Source of the DNA: Xanthobacteraceae bacterium
Lineage (GTDB): Bacteria > Pseudomonadota > Alphaproteobacteria > Rhizobiales > Xanthobacteraceae
NCBI GenBank assembly: GCA_030041005.1
Contig: JASHOR010000032.1
Location: 41,326-105,325 of the forward strand
Direction of reading: 5' to 3'
Length of the DNA: 64,000 nt
The notes beneath the pieces were generated by a model that was given only the letters and a program-made list of their open reading frames with translations, did not search any database and was not told the DNA's origin. The position numbers and the translations under genes were made by a program. Shown piece after piece: positions 1-8,465 of this stretch. Each line of letters opens with the position of its first letter. Position 1 is the stretch's first letter.

Positions 1-93
1 ACGTCCGACCAACGGAACGAGATGCAATCCGACAAAGTAGACGCCGCAGAAAAATGGCCCAAGACCAGTCAGGAACGGCGCAATGTCTGGCAT
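1..93 (-). CDS. N-terminal fragment of a membrane protein, possibly Na/Pi-cotransporter type
   Basis: An ATG at the complement of 91-93 opens a frame that runs to the left edge without a stop, giving 31 visible residues starting MPDIAPFLTGLGPFFCGVYF. It is too short for the ORF track. The fragment is hydrophobic and Gly/Phe-rich, like a first membrane helix, and ends in a PLVGR motif. The pattern FLTGLG...G...L...L.GR resembles the start of Na/Pi-cotransporter II related proteins (PF02690 type), but 31 residues cannot settle that. It lies 45 bases downstream of the STAS gene on the same strand, so the two may be co-transcribed. An unrelated membrane protein or a chance frame are alternatives. 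Confidence 0.35.
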   Translation of the reverse strand, partial: MPDIAPFLTGLGPFFCGVYFVGLHLVPLVGR

Positions 94-138
94 GATTTCG
101 AGCTACGCCGCTGCGTCAGCCGCGCAGGCAATATCGCT

Positions 139-459
139 TCAGCTTTGCGCGCTACCGTCACGTTCGACGACCAAAAGATCCGCGAGACCGGCCGTGGTTA
201 TCACTTCGGCAACGGCCGCGTTCGGGTTGAGCAGCACCAAACGCCCGCCGCGCCGACCAATCGCCTTGGCCGCTGAAACCAAGTGCCTGAGCCCGATCGA
301 GGCGACAAAAGTTACGGCCGCCATGTCGATGATCAGAGCGTTTTTGCTGCCGGAGAGCGTCGCCAGCGGCAGCGCAACAACTTCCGCACCCGATATATCC
401 AGTCGTCCGACCATCGTCACCGTGGCCGTCGACCCCGCATCATTGATCGCGATTTGCAT
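139..459 (-). CDS. STAS-domain anti-sigma factor antagonist
   Basis: The 106-residue protein is a single STAS domain, as in SpoIIAA/RsbV anti-anti-sigma factors. It has the opening beta strands (TATVTMVGRLDISGAE), the central IIDMAAVTFVASIGLRHL segment where the conserved Ser before GLR is the usual phosphorylation site of a partner-switching kinase, and a terminal helix. The length is normal for the family. The protein would be cytosolic and would bind an anti-sigma kinase or another regulator when unphosphorylated. No RsbW-like kinase or SpoIIE-like phosphatase is visible; the neighbour on this strand is the start of a membrane protein cut by the window edge. The sigma factor or process it controls cannot be inferred. 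Confidence 0.85.
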   Translation of the reverse strand: MQIAINDAGSTATVTMVGRLDISGAEVVALPLATLSGSKNALIIDMAAVTFVASIGLRHLVSAAKAIGRRGGRLVLLNPNAAVAEVITTAGLADLLVVERDGSAQS

Positions 460-665
460 GGTCGCCCTCGGAACCGATGAAGACTAAAACAACTTTATAT
501 GACGGTCCGGTGACCGCGCCAATGTGCAGACCGTCGTCGGGCTGCCAGCCGGTGCGAGCGTTTTGCGCATCTGCGCGCCCCATTGCCCCGGTGATGGCGC
601 AGGGCGGATCGTCGATGTATCGTCCCCGGCGCAGCAGCTATCAGGGACGCAGTGGCGCAAAAATA

Positions 666-1631
666 ATGCAGACGTATCGTTTGGATGCCGGCCCCGACAC
701 GGTGCATTGGGGCTTTTTCGACGCCGCATTGAAACCGCTGGTCACGATCGAAACGGGCGATACTGTCGTGATATCGACCGTATCGGGCACGCCCGCGCAG
801 ATGCCGGACGCCGCTTCGCGGTTTCGTGTGCCCGAGGCACTGCCCGCGATTCACAGGAACGTGCCGCAGCGACTGAACGGTCCGCACATTTTGACCGGGC
901 CGATCGCGGTGCGCGGCGCCAGGGCCGGGCAGGTACTCGAAGTTCGCATCAGGTCGATCGAGCTGCACTACGACTGGGGATACAACGTCATCCGGCTGCT
1001 CGCCGGCGCCTTGCCGGACGATTTCCAAACTGCGCGGATCATCCACATCCCGCTCGATCGGACGCGCATGATCGGCAAGCTGCCATGGGGACTGGAACTG
1101 TCGCTCAAACCGTTCTTCGGTATCATGGCAGTGGCACCGCCGCCGGCCTGGGGTCCGGTAGCCTCGCCGCCGCCGCGGCGCAACGGCGGCAACATGGACA
1201 ACAAGGAGCTGGTCGCGGGCACCACGCTCTATTTGCCGATCCACGTCGACGGCGCCCTGTTCTCGGTCGGAGACGGCCACGCCGCCCAGGGTGACGGCGA
1301 GGTCTGCATAACCGCGATCGAGACCGGCCTCGTCGGGACGTTCGAGCTGCACGTGCGCACCGATATGGCGTTGGAATGGCCGCTGGCCGAGACGCCGACG
1401 CACGTCATCACCATGGCATTCGATCCGGACCTCGACGATGCGGTCGTGATCGCGTTGCGTGACATGATCAAACTCATCTGCGCACGCACCGGCATCTCGC
1501 GCGAGGATGCCTACACGCTGTGCAGCCTGGCAGCCGACCTGCGGGTCACACAAGTGGTCAATGGCGCCAAGGGCATCCATGTCATGCTGGACAAGGTGCA
1601 CCTGCGCAGCGCAGCCGGCGCGGCGCGATGA
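666..1631 (+). CDS. acetamidase/formamidase family protein
   Basis: The 321-residue product matches the FmdA/AmdA family (PF03069), metal-dependent amidases that release ammonia from formamide or short amides. Family features include an N-terminal HWGFFD segment, an acid/Gly-rich SVGDGHAAQGDGEVC motif that marks the conserved core, and a C-terminal ALRDMI plus CSLAADLRVTQVVNGAKG block. The ORF track opens at 477, but the first 63 residues of that frame are Arg/Pro-rich and unlike the family; ATG 666 (MQTYRLDAGP) gives a normal length. Formamidase would give formate and ammonia, which could feed the formate pathway encoded 33 kb away, though this link is only inferred. Substrate cannot be told from sequence alone. 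Confidence 0.85.
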   Translation: MQTYRLDAGPDTVHWGFFDAALKPLVTIETGDTVVISTVSGTPAQMPDAASRFRVPEALPAIHRNVPQRLNGPHILTGPIAVRGARAGQVLEVRIRSIELHYDWGYNVIRLLAGALPDDFQTARIIHIPLDRTRMIGKLPWGLELSLKPFFGIMAVAPPPAWGPVASPPPRRNGGNMDNKELVAGTTLYLPIHVDGALFSVGDGHAAQGDGEVCITAIETGLVGTFELHVRTDMALEWPLAETPTHVITMAFDPDLDDAVVIALRDMIKLICARTGISREDAYTLCSLAADLRVTQVVNGAKGIHVMLDKVHLRSAAGAAR

Positions 1632-1640
1632 GCGTCGCGT

Positions 1641-2519
1641 TCAGTGCCCGCGGACAAGCGTGACGATGGCGGAAAAATCCATGCCGCTGTGCCCCTGTTG
1701 GACGAAGCTCTGGTAAATCTCCTCGGCGTGGGCGCCGAGCGCGGTTTGAACGCCGACCGACTGAGCCGCCTGCTGGGCGAGTTTCAAATCCTTCAACATC
1801 AACGCCGCGGTAAAGCCCGCCTTGTAGCCGTTATTGGCCGGGCTCGCCGGCACAGGCCCGGGCACGGGACAATAGCTGGTCAGCGACCAGCACTGGCCGG
1901 AAGAGGCCGAAGCCACGTCGAACAGCGCCTGGTGCGAAAGCCCGAGCTTTTCGCCGAGCACGAAGGCTTCGCTGACTGCGATCATGGAGGCGCCGAGAAT
2001 CAAATTGTTGCAGATTTTGGCTGCTTGTCCGTTGCCGCCATCGCCGCAATGAACGATGCGTTTGCCCATGAATTCGAGCACCGGTTTTCCGCGCGCGAAG
2101 ACTTCCGGCGAACCGCCGACCATGAAGGTGAGCGTCGCCGCCTGCGCGCCGCCGACGCCGCCCGAAACCGGGGCGTCGAGCGATCCGATACCGCGCTCCG
2201 CTGCCAGAGCGTGCGCAACGCGCGCGCTCGCGACATCGATGGTCGAGCAATCGATGAACAGCGCGCCGCTCTTGGCGGCCGGCAGTACATCCTTCCAGAC
2301 CGACAGCACCTGTTCGCTGCCCGGCAGCATTGTGATCACGACGTCGGCGTCCTCGACGGAACGCCGCGCGCTCGCCACGACCTGCACGCCATGTTCGGCG
2401 GAAGCCCAGCGCGACCCCGGCAAGACGTCAAAGCCGAGAACGCGCTCCCCCGCCCGCACCAGATTTGCGGCCATCGGCATGCCCATATTGCCAAGACCGA
2501 TAAAGCCGATTGTCGCCAT
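1641..2519 (-). CDS. mmsB: 3-hydroxyisobutyrate dehydrogenase
   Basis: This 292-residue protein oxidises 3-hydroxyisobutyrate to methylmalonate semialdehyde with NAD in valine breakdown. It opens with the Rossmann motif GFIGLGNMGMPMAANL, has the substrate-binding block DAPVSGGVGGAQAATLTFMVGG, and carries the catalytic-Lys region KICNNLILGASMIA of the beta-hydroxyacid dehydrogenase family, followed by KDLKLA. The length is typical. It is the last gene of a minus-strand operon, 12 bases after the 3-hydroxyisobutyryl-CoA hydrolase gene, which strongly favours the valine role over paralogous tartronate semialdehyde reductase. The methylmalonate-semialdehyde dehydrogenase needed for the next step is not in this window. 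Confidence 0.9.
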   Translation of the reverse strand: MATIGFIGLGNMGMPMAANLVRAGERVLGFDVLPGSRWASAEHGVQVVASARRSVEDADVVITMLPGSEQVLSVWKDVLPAAKSGALFIDCSTIDVASARVAHALAAERGIGSLDAPVSGGVGGAQAATLTFMVGGSPEVFARGKPVLEFMGKRIVHCGDGGNGQAAKICNNLILGASMIAVSEAFVLGEKLGLSHQALFDVASASSGQCWSLTSYCPVPGPVPASPANNGYKAGFTAALMLKDLKLAQQAAQSVGVQTALGAHAEEIYQSFVQQGHSGMDFSAIVTLVRGH

Positions 2520-2531
2520 TTGCGTTTCCTC

Positions 2532-3620
2532 TCAATTGTCGAATTTCAGTTCGAACGAACCTCGCGGCCTGAAGTAACCGTTGACGATGTCAGGGGTGAC
2601 ATCCTCAAGCTTATCCGGCCGCCACACCGGACTGCGGTCCTTGTCGATGATGGCCGCTCGAATGCCTTCGACGAAATCATGTTCGGCAATGCACGCGAGA
2701 GAAAGGCGGAAATCTTGCTCGAAGCTTTGCTCGACCGCGGTAAATGTTACCGCCGTGCGTATATTTCGCAACGTGATCTTGAGCGCGGTGGGCGAGATTG
2801 CCTGCAAGGTCGCGAGCGCTGCCCGGGCACCCTCGACATTGCTGGCGCGCAGACGGCCAACGATCTCCTCGACTTCCTCAGCGCCGTAGCAGACATCGAT
2901 CCATGGCCGCGCGGCCGGCAAAAAGCCTGCCGGCGGTGGAACCGCGATCCGATCGAGGCTTATGCGGACGCCCGGCGCCTCGCGACAATCGGCCAACAAC
3001 GCCGGCAGATCGGTTATTCTTTCCGCTGGAATGTGAACGTCGGCAAGTCCGCAATAGATCGCGTCGGCGGCTCCGATGCGGCACCCGGTCAGCGCCAGGT
3101 GGGTGCCTGCCTGCCCCGGCGCGCGCGCCAACAGGTAGCTGGCGCCGACATCGGGAAAATATCCGATGCCAGCCTCCGGCATGCCGATGGAGGAGCGTTC
3201 CGTCACCACGCGGTGCGCCGCGTGCGCCGACAGGCCGACACCGCCGCCCATGACCATTCCGTCCATCAGGGCAATGACCGGCTTGCGATAGCGCGCGATC
3301 AGTACGTCGAGGCGATATTCGGTCGACCAGAATCGTTCCGGCAGCGAAAGGTCTCCCCGCCGGGTGGCGTCATAGAGCGCGCGCAGGTCCCCACCGGCGC
3401 AGAACCCGCGTTCGCCGGCGCCGTCGATCAGCACGACACCGACCTGCGCATCGTCTTCCCACGCGCGAAGGCGCGCCGTTATCGCCGCCGCCATGTCGAG
3501 CGTGAGGGCATTCAACGCCTGCGGCCGGTTCAGCGTGATCCGCCGCAAAGCGCCCAGTTCACGGACCAGAACATCGCCGCCCGCGACAATCCTCTCGGCC
3601 GTTTCGGCATGTGCGCTCAT
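2532..3620 (-). CDS. 3-hydroxyisobutyryl-CoA hydrolase
   Basis: This is a 362-residue crotonase-superfamily enzyme of the HIBCH type, which cleaves 3-hydroxyisobutyryl-CoA to the free acid and CoA in valine catabolism. The oxyanion-hole segments RGFCAGGDLRALYD and MDGMVMGGGVGLSAHAAHRV are clear, and MPEAGIGYFPDVGASYLL carries the Glu and Asp that distinguish the hydrolases from ordinary enoyl-CoA hydratases. The length (about 360) fits HIBCH rather than the 260-residue hydratases. Its start overlaps the stop of the acyl-CoA dehydrogenase gene by four bases (ATGA), which suggests translational coupling, and mmsB follows 12 bases downstream. Confidence 0.9.
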   Translation of the reverse strand: MSAHAETAERIVAGGDVLVRELGALRRITLNRPQALNALTLDMAAAITARLRAWEDDAQVGVVLIDGAGERGFCAGGDLRALYDATRRGDLSLPERFWSTEYRLDVLIARYRKPVIALMDGMVMGGGVGLSAHAAHRVVTERSSIGMPEAGIGYFPDVGASYLLARAPGQAGTHLALTGCRIGAADAIYCGLADVHIPAERITDLPALLADCREAPGVRISLDRIAVPPPAGFLPAARPWIDVCYGAEEVEEIVGRLRASNVEGARAALATLQAISPTALKITLRNIRTAVTFTAVEQSFEQDFRLSLACIAEHDFVEGIRAAIIDKDRSPVWRPDKLEDVTPDIVNGYFRPRGSFELKFDN

Positions 3621-4780
3621 CGCCCGAGGAGGCTTCTGGCGACGATGAGCCGCATGATTTCGTTCGTTCCTTCGAGGATCTGGTGCACGCGCAGATCGCG
3701 TACGATTTTCTCGATACCGAACTCAGAGAGATAGCCGTAGCCGCCATGCAATTGCAGCGCCTGGTTGGCGATTTCGAAACAACTGTCGGTGACGAAGCGC
3801 TTGGCCATCGCGCAAAGGGCGGTCGCATTGGCCTCCTGGCGATCGAGCGCAGCCGCCGCCCGTCGCAACAAGGTACGCGATGCCTCGAGCTCGGTGGCCA
3901 TATCGGCCAATCGGAACTGCAGTGCCTGGAATTCATCGAGACGCTTGCCGAAGGCGCGCCGCTCTTTCACGTAGCGCAACGACTTTTCCAGCGCGGCCTG
4001 CGCGCCGCCGAGAGAGCAGGCCGCAATGTTGAGGCGGCCGCCGTCGAGCGCGGACATGGCGATCTTGAAACCAGCGCCTTCAGAGCCAAGCCGGTCGGTC
4101 TCCGGCACGCGCACGTCCTCGAAATTGACCGCGCGCGTCGGCTGCGCGTTCCAGCCCATCTTCCTTTCGTTAACGCCGAAGGCGAGGCCCGGCGCATCCC
4201 CCGGAACGATAAAGGCCGAAATCCCGTTCGCACCCTCACCGCCGGTTCGCGCCATGACCACATAAAGACCGCTGACGCCGGCGCCGGAAATGAAAAGCTT
4301 CTGGCCGCTGAGAACGTAATGATCGCCGTCGCGCCGCGCTCGAGTCTTCAGCGCCGCCGCGTCTGAGCCCGCGCTCGGCTCGGTCAAGCAGTAACTTGCG
4401 CAAAACTCCATGTCGCACAGGTGCGGCAGCCAGCGCTGGCGCTGCTCATCCGACCCGTAGGCGTCGATCATCCACGCCACCATGTTGTGGATCGACATAT
4501 AGGCCGCGACCGCCGGACAGCCGGTCGCCAGCGCCTCAAAGATCAAGGTCGCGGCAAGCCGCGATAGCCCCGATCCGCCCACATTCTCCGCCACATAGAT
4601 TCCGCCCATGCCGAGTTCGGCGGCCTTGCGCATTTCGACAATAGGAAAATGTTTGGCTTCGTCCCACGCTAGCGCGTTGGGCGCGAAAATGTCATCGGCA
4701 AAGGCGCGCGTGGCTTCGGCGAGCGCGACCTGCTCCTCGTCGAGCGAAAACTGCGGCGCGGCTGCACACGGATCGGGCAT
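3617..4780 (-). CDS. isobutyryl-CoA dehydrogenase (acyl-CoA dehydrogenase family)
   Basis: The 387-residue flavoprotein should convert isobutyryl-CoA to methacrylyl-CoA. The signature ASYCLTEPSAGSDAAAL in the FAD/substrate region, the mid-domain beta-barrel, the helical C-terminal domain and the catalytic-base motif ILEGTNEIMRLIVAR are intact, with Glu in the expected position. It is first in a minus-strand operon with the valine-pathway hydrolase (4-base overlap) and mmsB, which supports isobutyryl-CoA over other short branched substrates. Methacrylyl-CoA hydratase activity would have to come from an enoyl-CoA hydratase encoded elsewhere. Upstream lies an inverted repeat at 4838-4912. Confidence 0.88.
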   Translation of the reverse strand: MPDPCAAAPQFSLDEEQVALAEATRAFADDIFAPNALAWDEAKHFPIVEMRKAAELGMGGIYVAENVGGSGLSRLAATLIFEALATGCPAVAAYMSIHNMVAWMIDAYGSDEQRQRWLPHLCDMEFCASYCLTEPSAGSDAAALKTRARRDGDHYVLSGQKLFISGAGVSGLYVVMARTGGEGANGISAFIVPGDAPGLAFGVNERKMGWNAQPTRAVNFEDVRVPETDRLGSEGAGFKIAMSALDGGRLNIAACSLGGAQAALEKSLRYVKERRAFGKRLDEFQALQFRLADMATELEASRTLLRRAAAALDRQEANATALCAMAKRFVTDSCFEIANQALQLHGGYGYLSEFGIEKIVRDLRVHQILEGTNEIMRLIVARSLLGR

Positions 4781-4837
4781 GGCGGCACTGCCTATCCTGC
4801 GGCGCGCCGGTGCCGGCCGTCAATGTCGCCGTCGACG

Positions 4838-4912
4838 CTAGTGTCCCGTTTCCGAAGTTCGCATCATTATGCGGCACCCTCGTTTGCGAACTTCGGAATC
4901 GAAGGACACTAG
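4838..4912. repeat. long interrupted inverted repeat, REP/MITE-like
   Basis: Two nested pairs of arms are visible. The outer pair is CTAGTGTCC at the left and GGACACTAG at the right. The inner pair is TTCCGAAGTTCGCA and TGCGAACTTCGGAA, separated by about 20 bases. A further partial copy of the outer end (CACACTAG) occurs near 4994-5001, overlapping the stop codon of the DUF3551 gene. It lies upstream of the isobutyryl-CoA dehydrogenase gene. The near-perfect arms and CTAG ends look like a dispersed palindromic element rather than a terminator, because no T-run follows. Copy number outside this window is unknown. Confidence 0.7.
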
Positions 4913-4997
4913 CAACTTATTGATCTCGTGTGGCTTTGGTTCCGAATCCGCATGACGAGGTCGCGGCAGGAATGATGCGGACTGCTGAACCGCCACA

Positions 4998-5249
4998 CTA
5001 GCGCCAATCGCGGCGCTCCGGGTGCGGCCGATATGTGGGATTCATCTGGCAAAAGCCGCGATTGCCGGCGATCACGTTGGGAGTGCAATCCTGGACCGAA
5101 TAATACTCGCAGTCATGCACCACCTCGCCGGAGCCCAGTTCCATTACCGCGCACCAGGGCGCATCGCCATAGCTCTGCGCTCGACTCGGCGCACTTCCAA
5201 AGCAAAGCATTGCTGCCACCGCGATGACCGCAAGCGTAATCCGGGTCAT
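4998..5249 (-). CDS. small secreted DUF3551-family protein
   Basis: The 83-residue product starts at MTRITLAVIAVAAM, a clear signal peptide ending near APSRAQ, followed by a short mature region with four Cys residues (WCAVMELG, DCEYYSVQDC, GFCQMNP). This is the pattern of DUF3551 (PF12071) proteins, common in Bradyrhizobium and relatives and without known function. The ORF track extends the frame to 5330, but the signal peptide identifies ATG 5249 as the start. The protein is probably periplasmic with two disulphides. Its stop codon lies inside a CACACTAG element end. Confidence 0.75.
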   Translation of the reverse strand: MTRITLAVIAVAAMLCFGSAPSRAQSYGDAPWCAVMELGSGEVVHDCEYYSVQDCTPNVIAGNRGFCQMNPTYRPHPERRDWR

Positions 5250-5412
5250 GTTTTCCACCCTGCTCTCCACGATTGAAACGGCCGCTACTGTCGTAATGGA
5301 CTCAGTTATAATGCCGGGCGGAAAAATCAATCGTGGGATGGGAACGCGCGAGCCGTCGGCGCAGCCACAATTGTCGCAACCAAGGCGATATCAAGGACCT
5401 AAAGGGGCGTGC

Positions 5413-6624
5413 ATGGACTTCAGCATTCCGGCCGAAATCGAGGATTTGCGGCTGCGGGTGGCAGCCTTCGTCGAGGCACACGTCCTGCCGCTGGAAGCCG
5501 ATCCGCAGAATTTCTCCGAGCACGAGAACATTCCGCTTGCTCGGCTCGCACCGGTTCAGGAGAAGGCGAGGAAGGCCGGGTTGTGGGCGCCGCAATCGCC
5601 GAAGGAATTTGGCGGCATGGCGCTGCCGATCGCCGCTTGGGCGGTGATGTACGAGGAGGCGGCGCGTTCGATTTTCGGGGCGCTGGCGATGAACTGCATG
5701 GCGCCGGACGACGGCAACATGAATCTGCTGTCACGTATCGGCACGCCGGCGCAGAAGCAATGGTGGCTGCGTCCGATTGTCGAGGGCAAGGTGAAATCGG
5801 CCTTCGCCATGACCGAACCGGCACCGGGCGGCGGCTCCGATCCGAGCATGATCCGTACCTCCGCCGAGCGGAAGGGTGGGAAATGGATCATCCGCGGCCG
5901 CAAATGGTTCATCACCGGCGCCGGCGAGGCGACAAATTTCATCGTCGTAGCGCGCACCTCCGACGACAGGCGCAAAGGGCTCACTGCCTTTCTCTACCAC
6001 CGCGACCAGCCCGGCTGGCACATCGTCCGTCGCATTCCCATCATGGGACCCGAGGAGCACGGCGGCCATTGCGAGCTGGAATTCGACGGGCTCGAAGTCG
6101 ATGACGACAACGTGCTGCTCGGTGTCGGCGAGGGGCTCAAGGTCACGCAGATCAGGCTTGGCCCCGCGCGGCTCACCCATTGCATGCGCTGGCTCGGCCA
6201 ATCCAAACGCTGCCTGGAGATCGCGCAGGCCTACGTCAACAATCGCGAGGGCTTCGGCATCAAGCTCGCCGATCGTGAGAGCGTCCAGATCAAGCTTGGC
6301 CAGGTCGCCCAACAGATCCAGATTGGCCGCCTCCTGACCATGCACGCGGCGTGGACGCTCGACCGCGGCGGCCTCGCGCGCAAGGAAGTCTCCATGGCGA
6401 AAGTGCACGTCGCCGACACGCTGCATAACGCCGCCGACACCGCGATCCAGCTCAATGGCGCGCGCGGCTATTCGAAGGATACCGTCCTCGAATGGATTTA
6501 CCGCGCTGCCCGCGCCGCCCGCCTTGTCGACGGGGCCTCCGAGGTGCACAACATGGTGCTGGCGCGCCTTTTGCGCGAGGAAGGCCGCGACTTCTGGAGC
6601 TGGAGCGCGGGCAACAAACTGTAG
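5413..6624 (+). CDS. acyl-CoA dehydrogenase, ACAD10/11-like
   Basis: The 403-residue flavoprotein has the acyl-CoA dehydrogenase fold: an N-terminal helical domain, the FAMTEPAPGGGSDPSM flavin/substrate motif, the beta domain (WFITGAGEATNFIVVARTS) and a C-terminal helical domain with QLNGARGYSKD. Where short-chain enzymes have the catalytic EGTNEI, this protein has LVDGASEVH, an Asp-Gly motif seen in the ACAD10/11 branch. The substrate is therefore uncertain and may not be a simple short-chain acyl-CoA. ATG 5413 (MDFSIPAEIE) gives the normal N-terminus; the upstream 63 residues of the ORF are not family-like. A fumarylacetoacetate hydrolase-family gene follows 91 bases downstream and may share its transcript. 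Confidence 0.82.
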   Translation: MDFSIPAEIEDLRLRVAAFVEAHVLPLEADPQNFSEHENIPLARLAPVQEKARKAGLWAPQSPKEFGGMALPIAAWAVMYEEAARSIFGALAMNCMAPDDGNMNLLSRIGTPAQKQWWLRPIVEGKVKSAFAMTEPAPGGGSDPSMIRTSAERKGGKWIIRGRKWFITGAGEATNFIVVARTSDDRRKGLTAFLYHRDQPGWHIVRRIPIMGPEEHGGHCELEFDGLEVDDDNVLLGVGEGLKVTQIRLGPARLTHCMRWLGQSKRCLEIAQAYVNNREGFGIKLADRESVQIKLGQVAQQIQIGRLLTMHAAWTLDRGGLARKEVSMAKVHVADTLHNAADTAIQLNGARGYSKDTVLEWIYRAARAARLVDGASEVHNMVLARLLREEGRDFWSWSAGNKL

Positions 6625-6715
6625 GATGGGTCAGCCGCGCAGTAGCTCAATCAGCGGCGCAACGACAACTTCGCTGGAAGCTGAGCCATTCAGCTCCACA
6701 CCTCGAGGAGAAGCC

Positions 6716-7648
6716 ATGAAACTTGCGTTTTTCGACGATTACAGGCTGGGCGTGGTGACGGGCGACAAAGTGGTCGACGTGACGGACCTGGTGAAGGACG
6801 TGCCGCGGCTCGGCCCGCAGGACGTCATGCGCGGCGTCATCGAACGGTTCGACGCGCTCAAGGCCAAGCTCGCCGACGCCGCGAAAGGCGCGGGCAAGCC
6901 GATCTCCCAGATCAGATTTCGACCGCCCCTGCCCAAGCCCGAGAACATCATCTGCATGGCGGTAAATTACATGGAAAACGGCACGCTCAAGGAGCCGGCG
7001 CCGATCAACGCGTTCATGAAATCGCCAAGCTCCATCATCGGCGACGGCGATACCATGGCGCTGCCCGACATGGCGGCCTCGATTTTCGAAGGTGAAGCCG
7101 AGCTGGCGCTGGTGATCGGCAAGCATGCCTCTCACGTCAAGGCAGCCGACGCCATGAACTACATCTTCGGCTATACCAACTTCATCGACGGTTCGGCACG
7201 GGGCGTGGTGCCACCGACCAACGTGTTCTATCAGATGAAATCGCGCGACACGTTCGCGCCTATCGGCCCATACGTCGTCACCGCGGACGAGATCAAGAAC
7301 CCGCAAAAACTGCAAATTACACTCACCAACAACGGCGTGGTCTATCAGAACTTCAATACCGACGACATGGCGCACAACATTCCGCGCTGCGTCGAATGGG
7401 TCACCTCGATCCACGCGCTGGAGCCCGGCGACATCCTCGCCACCGGCACCAATCATCGTGGCCTCAATCCGTTCATGGACGGCGACAAGATCGAGCTGAC
7501 TTGCGAAGGTTGCGGCACGCTGCACATCACCGTGCGCGACGACCTCAAGCGCAGTTGGGCGCGCATCACGCGGCTGCAGCACAGGGAGAGCGGCGGCGAA
7601 GGCGTTCACACAAAGCAGACCGGCGGCAAATACGCGGCGGGACGATAG
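6716..7648 (+). CDS. fumarylacetoacetate hydrolase family protein
   Basis: The 310-residue protein has the FAH catalytic domain: PENIICMAVNYMENG at the domain start, SSIIGDGD, the metal-ligand Glu pair in FEGEAELALVIGK, IFGYTNFIDGSARG, and the closing LEPGDILATGTNHRGLNPF. Members hydrolyse acylpyruvates, decarboxylate oxaloacetate or act in aromatic catabolism, all with a divalent cation; which applies here is not visible. The start ATG 6716 is preceded by CGAGGAGAAGCC, a good ribosome-binding site, and agrees with the family N-terminus (MKLAFFDDYRLG), whereas the ORF track starts 261 bases earlier inside the preceding gene. It may be co-transcribed with the upstream acyl-CoA dehydrogenase. 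Confidence 0.85.
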   Translation: MKLAFFDDYRLGVVTGDKVVDVTDLVKDVPRLGPQDVMRGVIERFDALKAKLADAAKGAGKPISQIRFRPPLPKPENIICMAVNYMENGTLKEPAPINAFMKSPSSIIGDGDTMALPDMAASIFEGEAELALVIGKHASHVKAADAMNYIFGYTNFIDGSARGVVPPTNVFYQMKSRDTFAPIGPYVVTADEIKNPQKLQITLTNNGVVYQNFNTDDMAHNIPRCVEWVTSIHALEPGDILATGTNHRGLNPFMDGDKIELTCEGCGTLHITVRDDLKRSWARITRLQHRESGGEGVHTKQTGGKYAAGR

Positions 7649-7655
7649 CCGACTG

Positions 7656-8435
7656 CTACCGTGCCGCCCGCGCCGAACGGACGGGCGCGGACGGCGGCGC
7701 CGTTCGCGAAATTTCGGCGATGAGCTTGTTGGTCATCGCCTCGGAGAAGGTATCGAAATTGACGATCTGCAATACGAAGGACCCGGGACCGCCAATGACG
7801 TTGTCGTGGTAGTAGCGCGGCAGGCCTCCCGGCGGATGGGTATGCGAGTAGAGGAACGTGCCCTGCATGCCACCGGTCTTCTCGTTGATGATGGCGAGGC
7901 CGTTAATGGTAATGCCCTTGGCCACCGCATCATCGCGTGCATCGGTGACCGAGCGGCCCGAATTGTCGGTTCCGTCGCCTGAGACGTCGATGATCCGCCG
8001 GGCGGCGGTCACTCCATCTGCGGCAAGCTGTGCAGCGGCAAAATCGATGCCGTCGCCGATCGCCGTGCGGCCGGCGAAGGAGCGCGGCGCGGCGCGCAGA
8101 ATCTTGGCAAACTCGGCAGCCCCTTCGCCGTCGCGGACGACCATCCATTTGGCCACGACGGCCTGCTGACCCGGTCCGGCCCATTCGAGAAAACACAAGG
8201 CGACGGCGCCGTTCGCGCCCGACTGAACGGCATGCATGAACTGCGGGCTCGTAATCGCCGCGGCATAGCCGCGGCGCTGCAACTGAAATTCGTCATCATC
8301 GATGCTGCGCGAGACATCGGCCGCAAGCGCGATCGCGGCATCGACCGTCTGCGCCTGCGCAGCCGCAGCCGCGCGCTGGGCGAACAGCACGGCCGCCGCA
8401 AACAACAAAACCGGCAACTTGTGTTTTGCCTTCAT
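7656..8435 (-). CDS. secreted DUF1194 (von Willebrand factor A-like) protein
   Basis: The 259-residue protein begins with a signal peptide (MKAKHKLPVLLFAAAVLFAQ, cleavage near AQAQ). The mature part starts with VDAAIALAADVSRSIDDDEF, where DVSRS is a MIDAS-like DxSxS metal-binding motif, followed by RTAIGDGIDFA and IDVSGDGTDNSG, the remaining MIDAS elements of a VWA fold. This composition matches DUF1194 (PF06707), a family of unknown function widespread in Hyphomicrobiales. It should be periplasmic or exported. It is 30 bases upstream of nothing obviously related: the class II aldolase gene precedes it on the same strand. A binding or adhesive role is only an inference from the fold. Confidence 0.8.
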   Translation of the reverse strand: MKAKHKLPVLLFAAAVLFAQRAAAAAQAQTVDAAIALAADVSRSIDDDEFQLQRRGYAAAITSPQFMHAVQSGANGAVALCFLEWAGPGQQAVVAKWMVVRDGEGAAEFAKILRAAPRSFAGRTAIGDGIDFAAAQLAADGVTAARRIIDVSGDGTDNSGRSVTDARDDAVAKGITINGLAIINEKTGGMQGTFLYSHTHPPGGLPRYYHDNVIGGPGSFVLQIVNFDTFSEAMTNKLIAEISRTAPPSAPVRSARAAR

Positions 8436-8465
8436 ATGCCGCTCCGAGCCGCCCGTTTGCCCGGA

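Noticed and set aside
1644-3734. Plus-strand ORF of 696 residues
   Set aside because: It is a frame opposite the mmsB, hydrolase and dehydrogenase genes; the product is Arg/Ala-rich and shows no domain motif, whereas the minus-strand genes have clear signatures.
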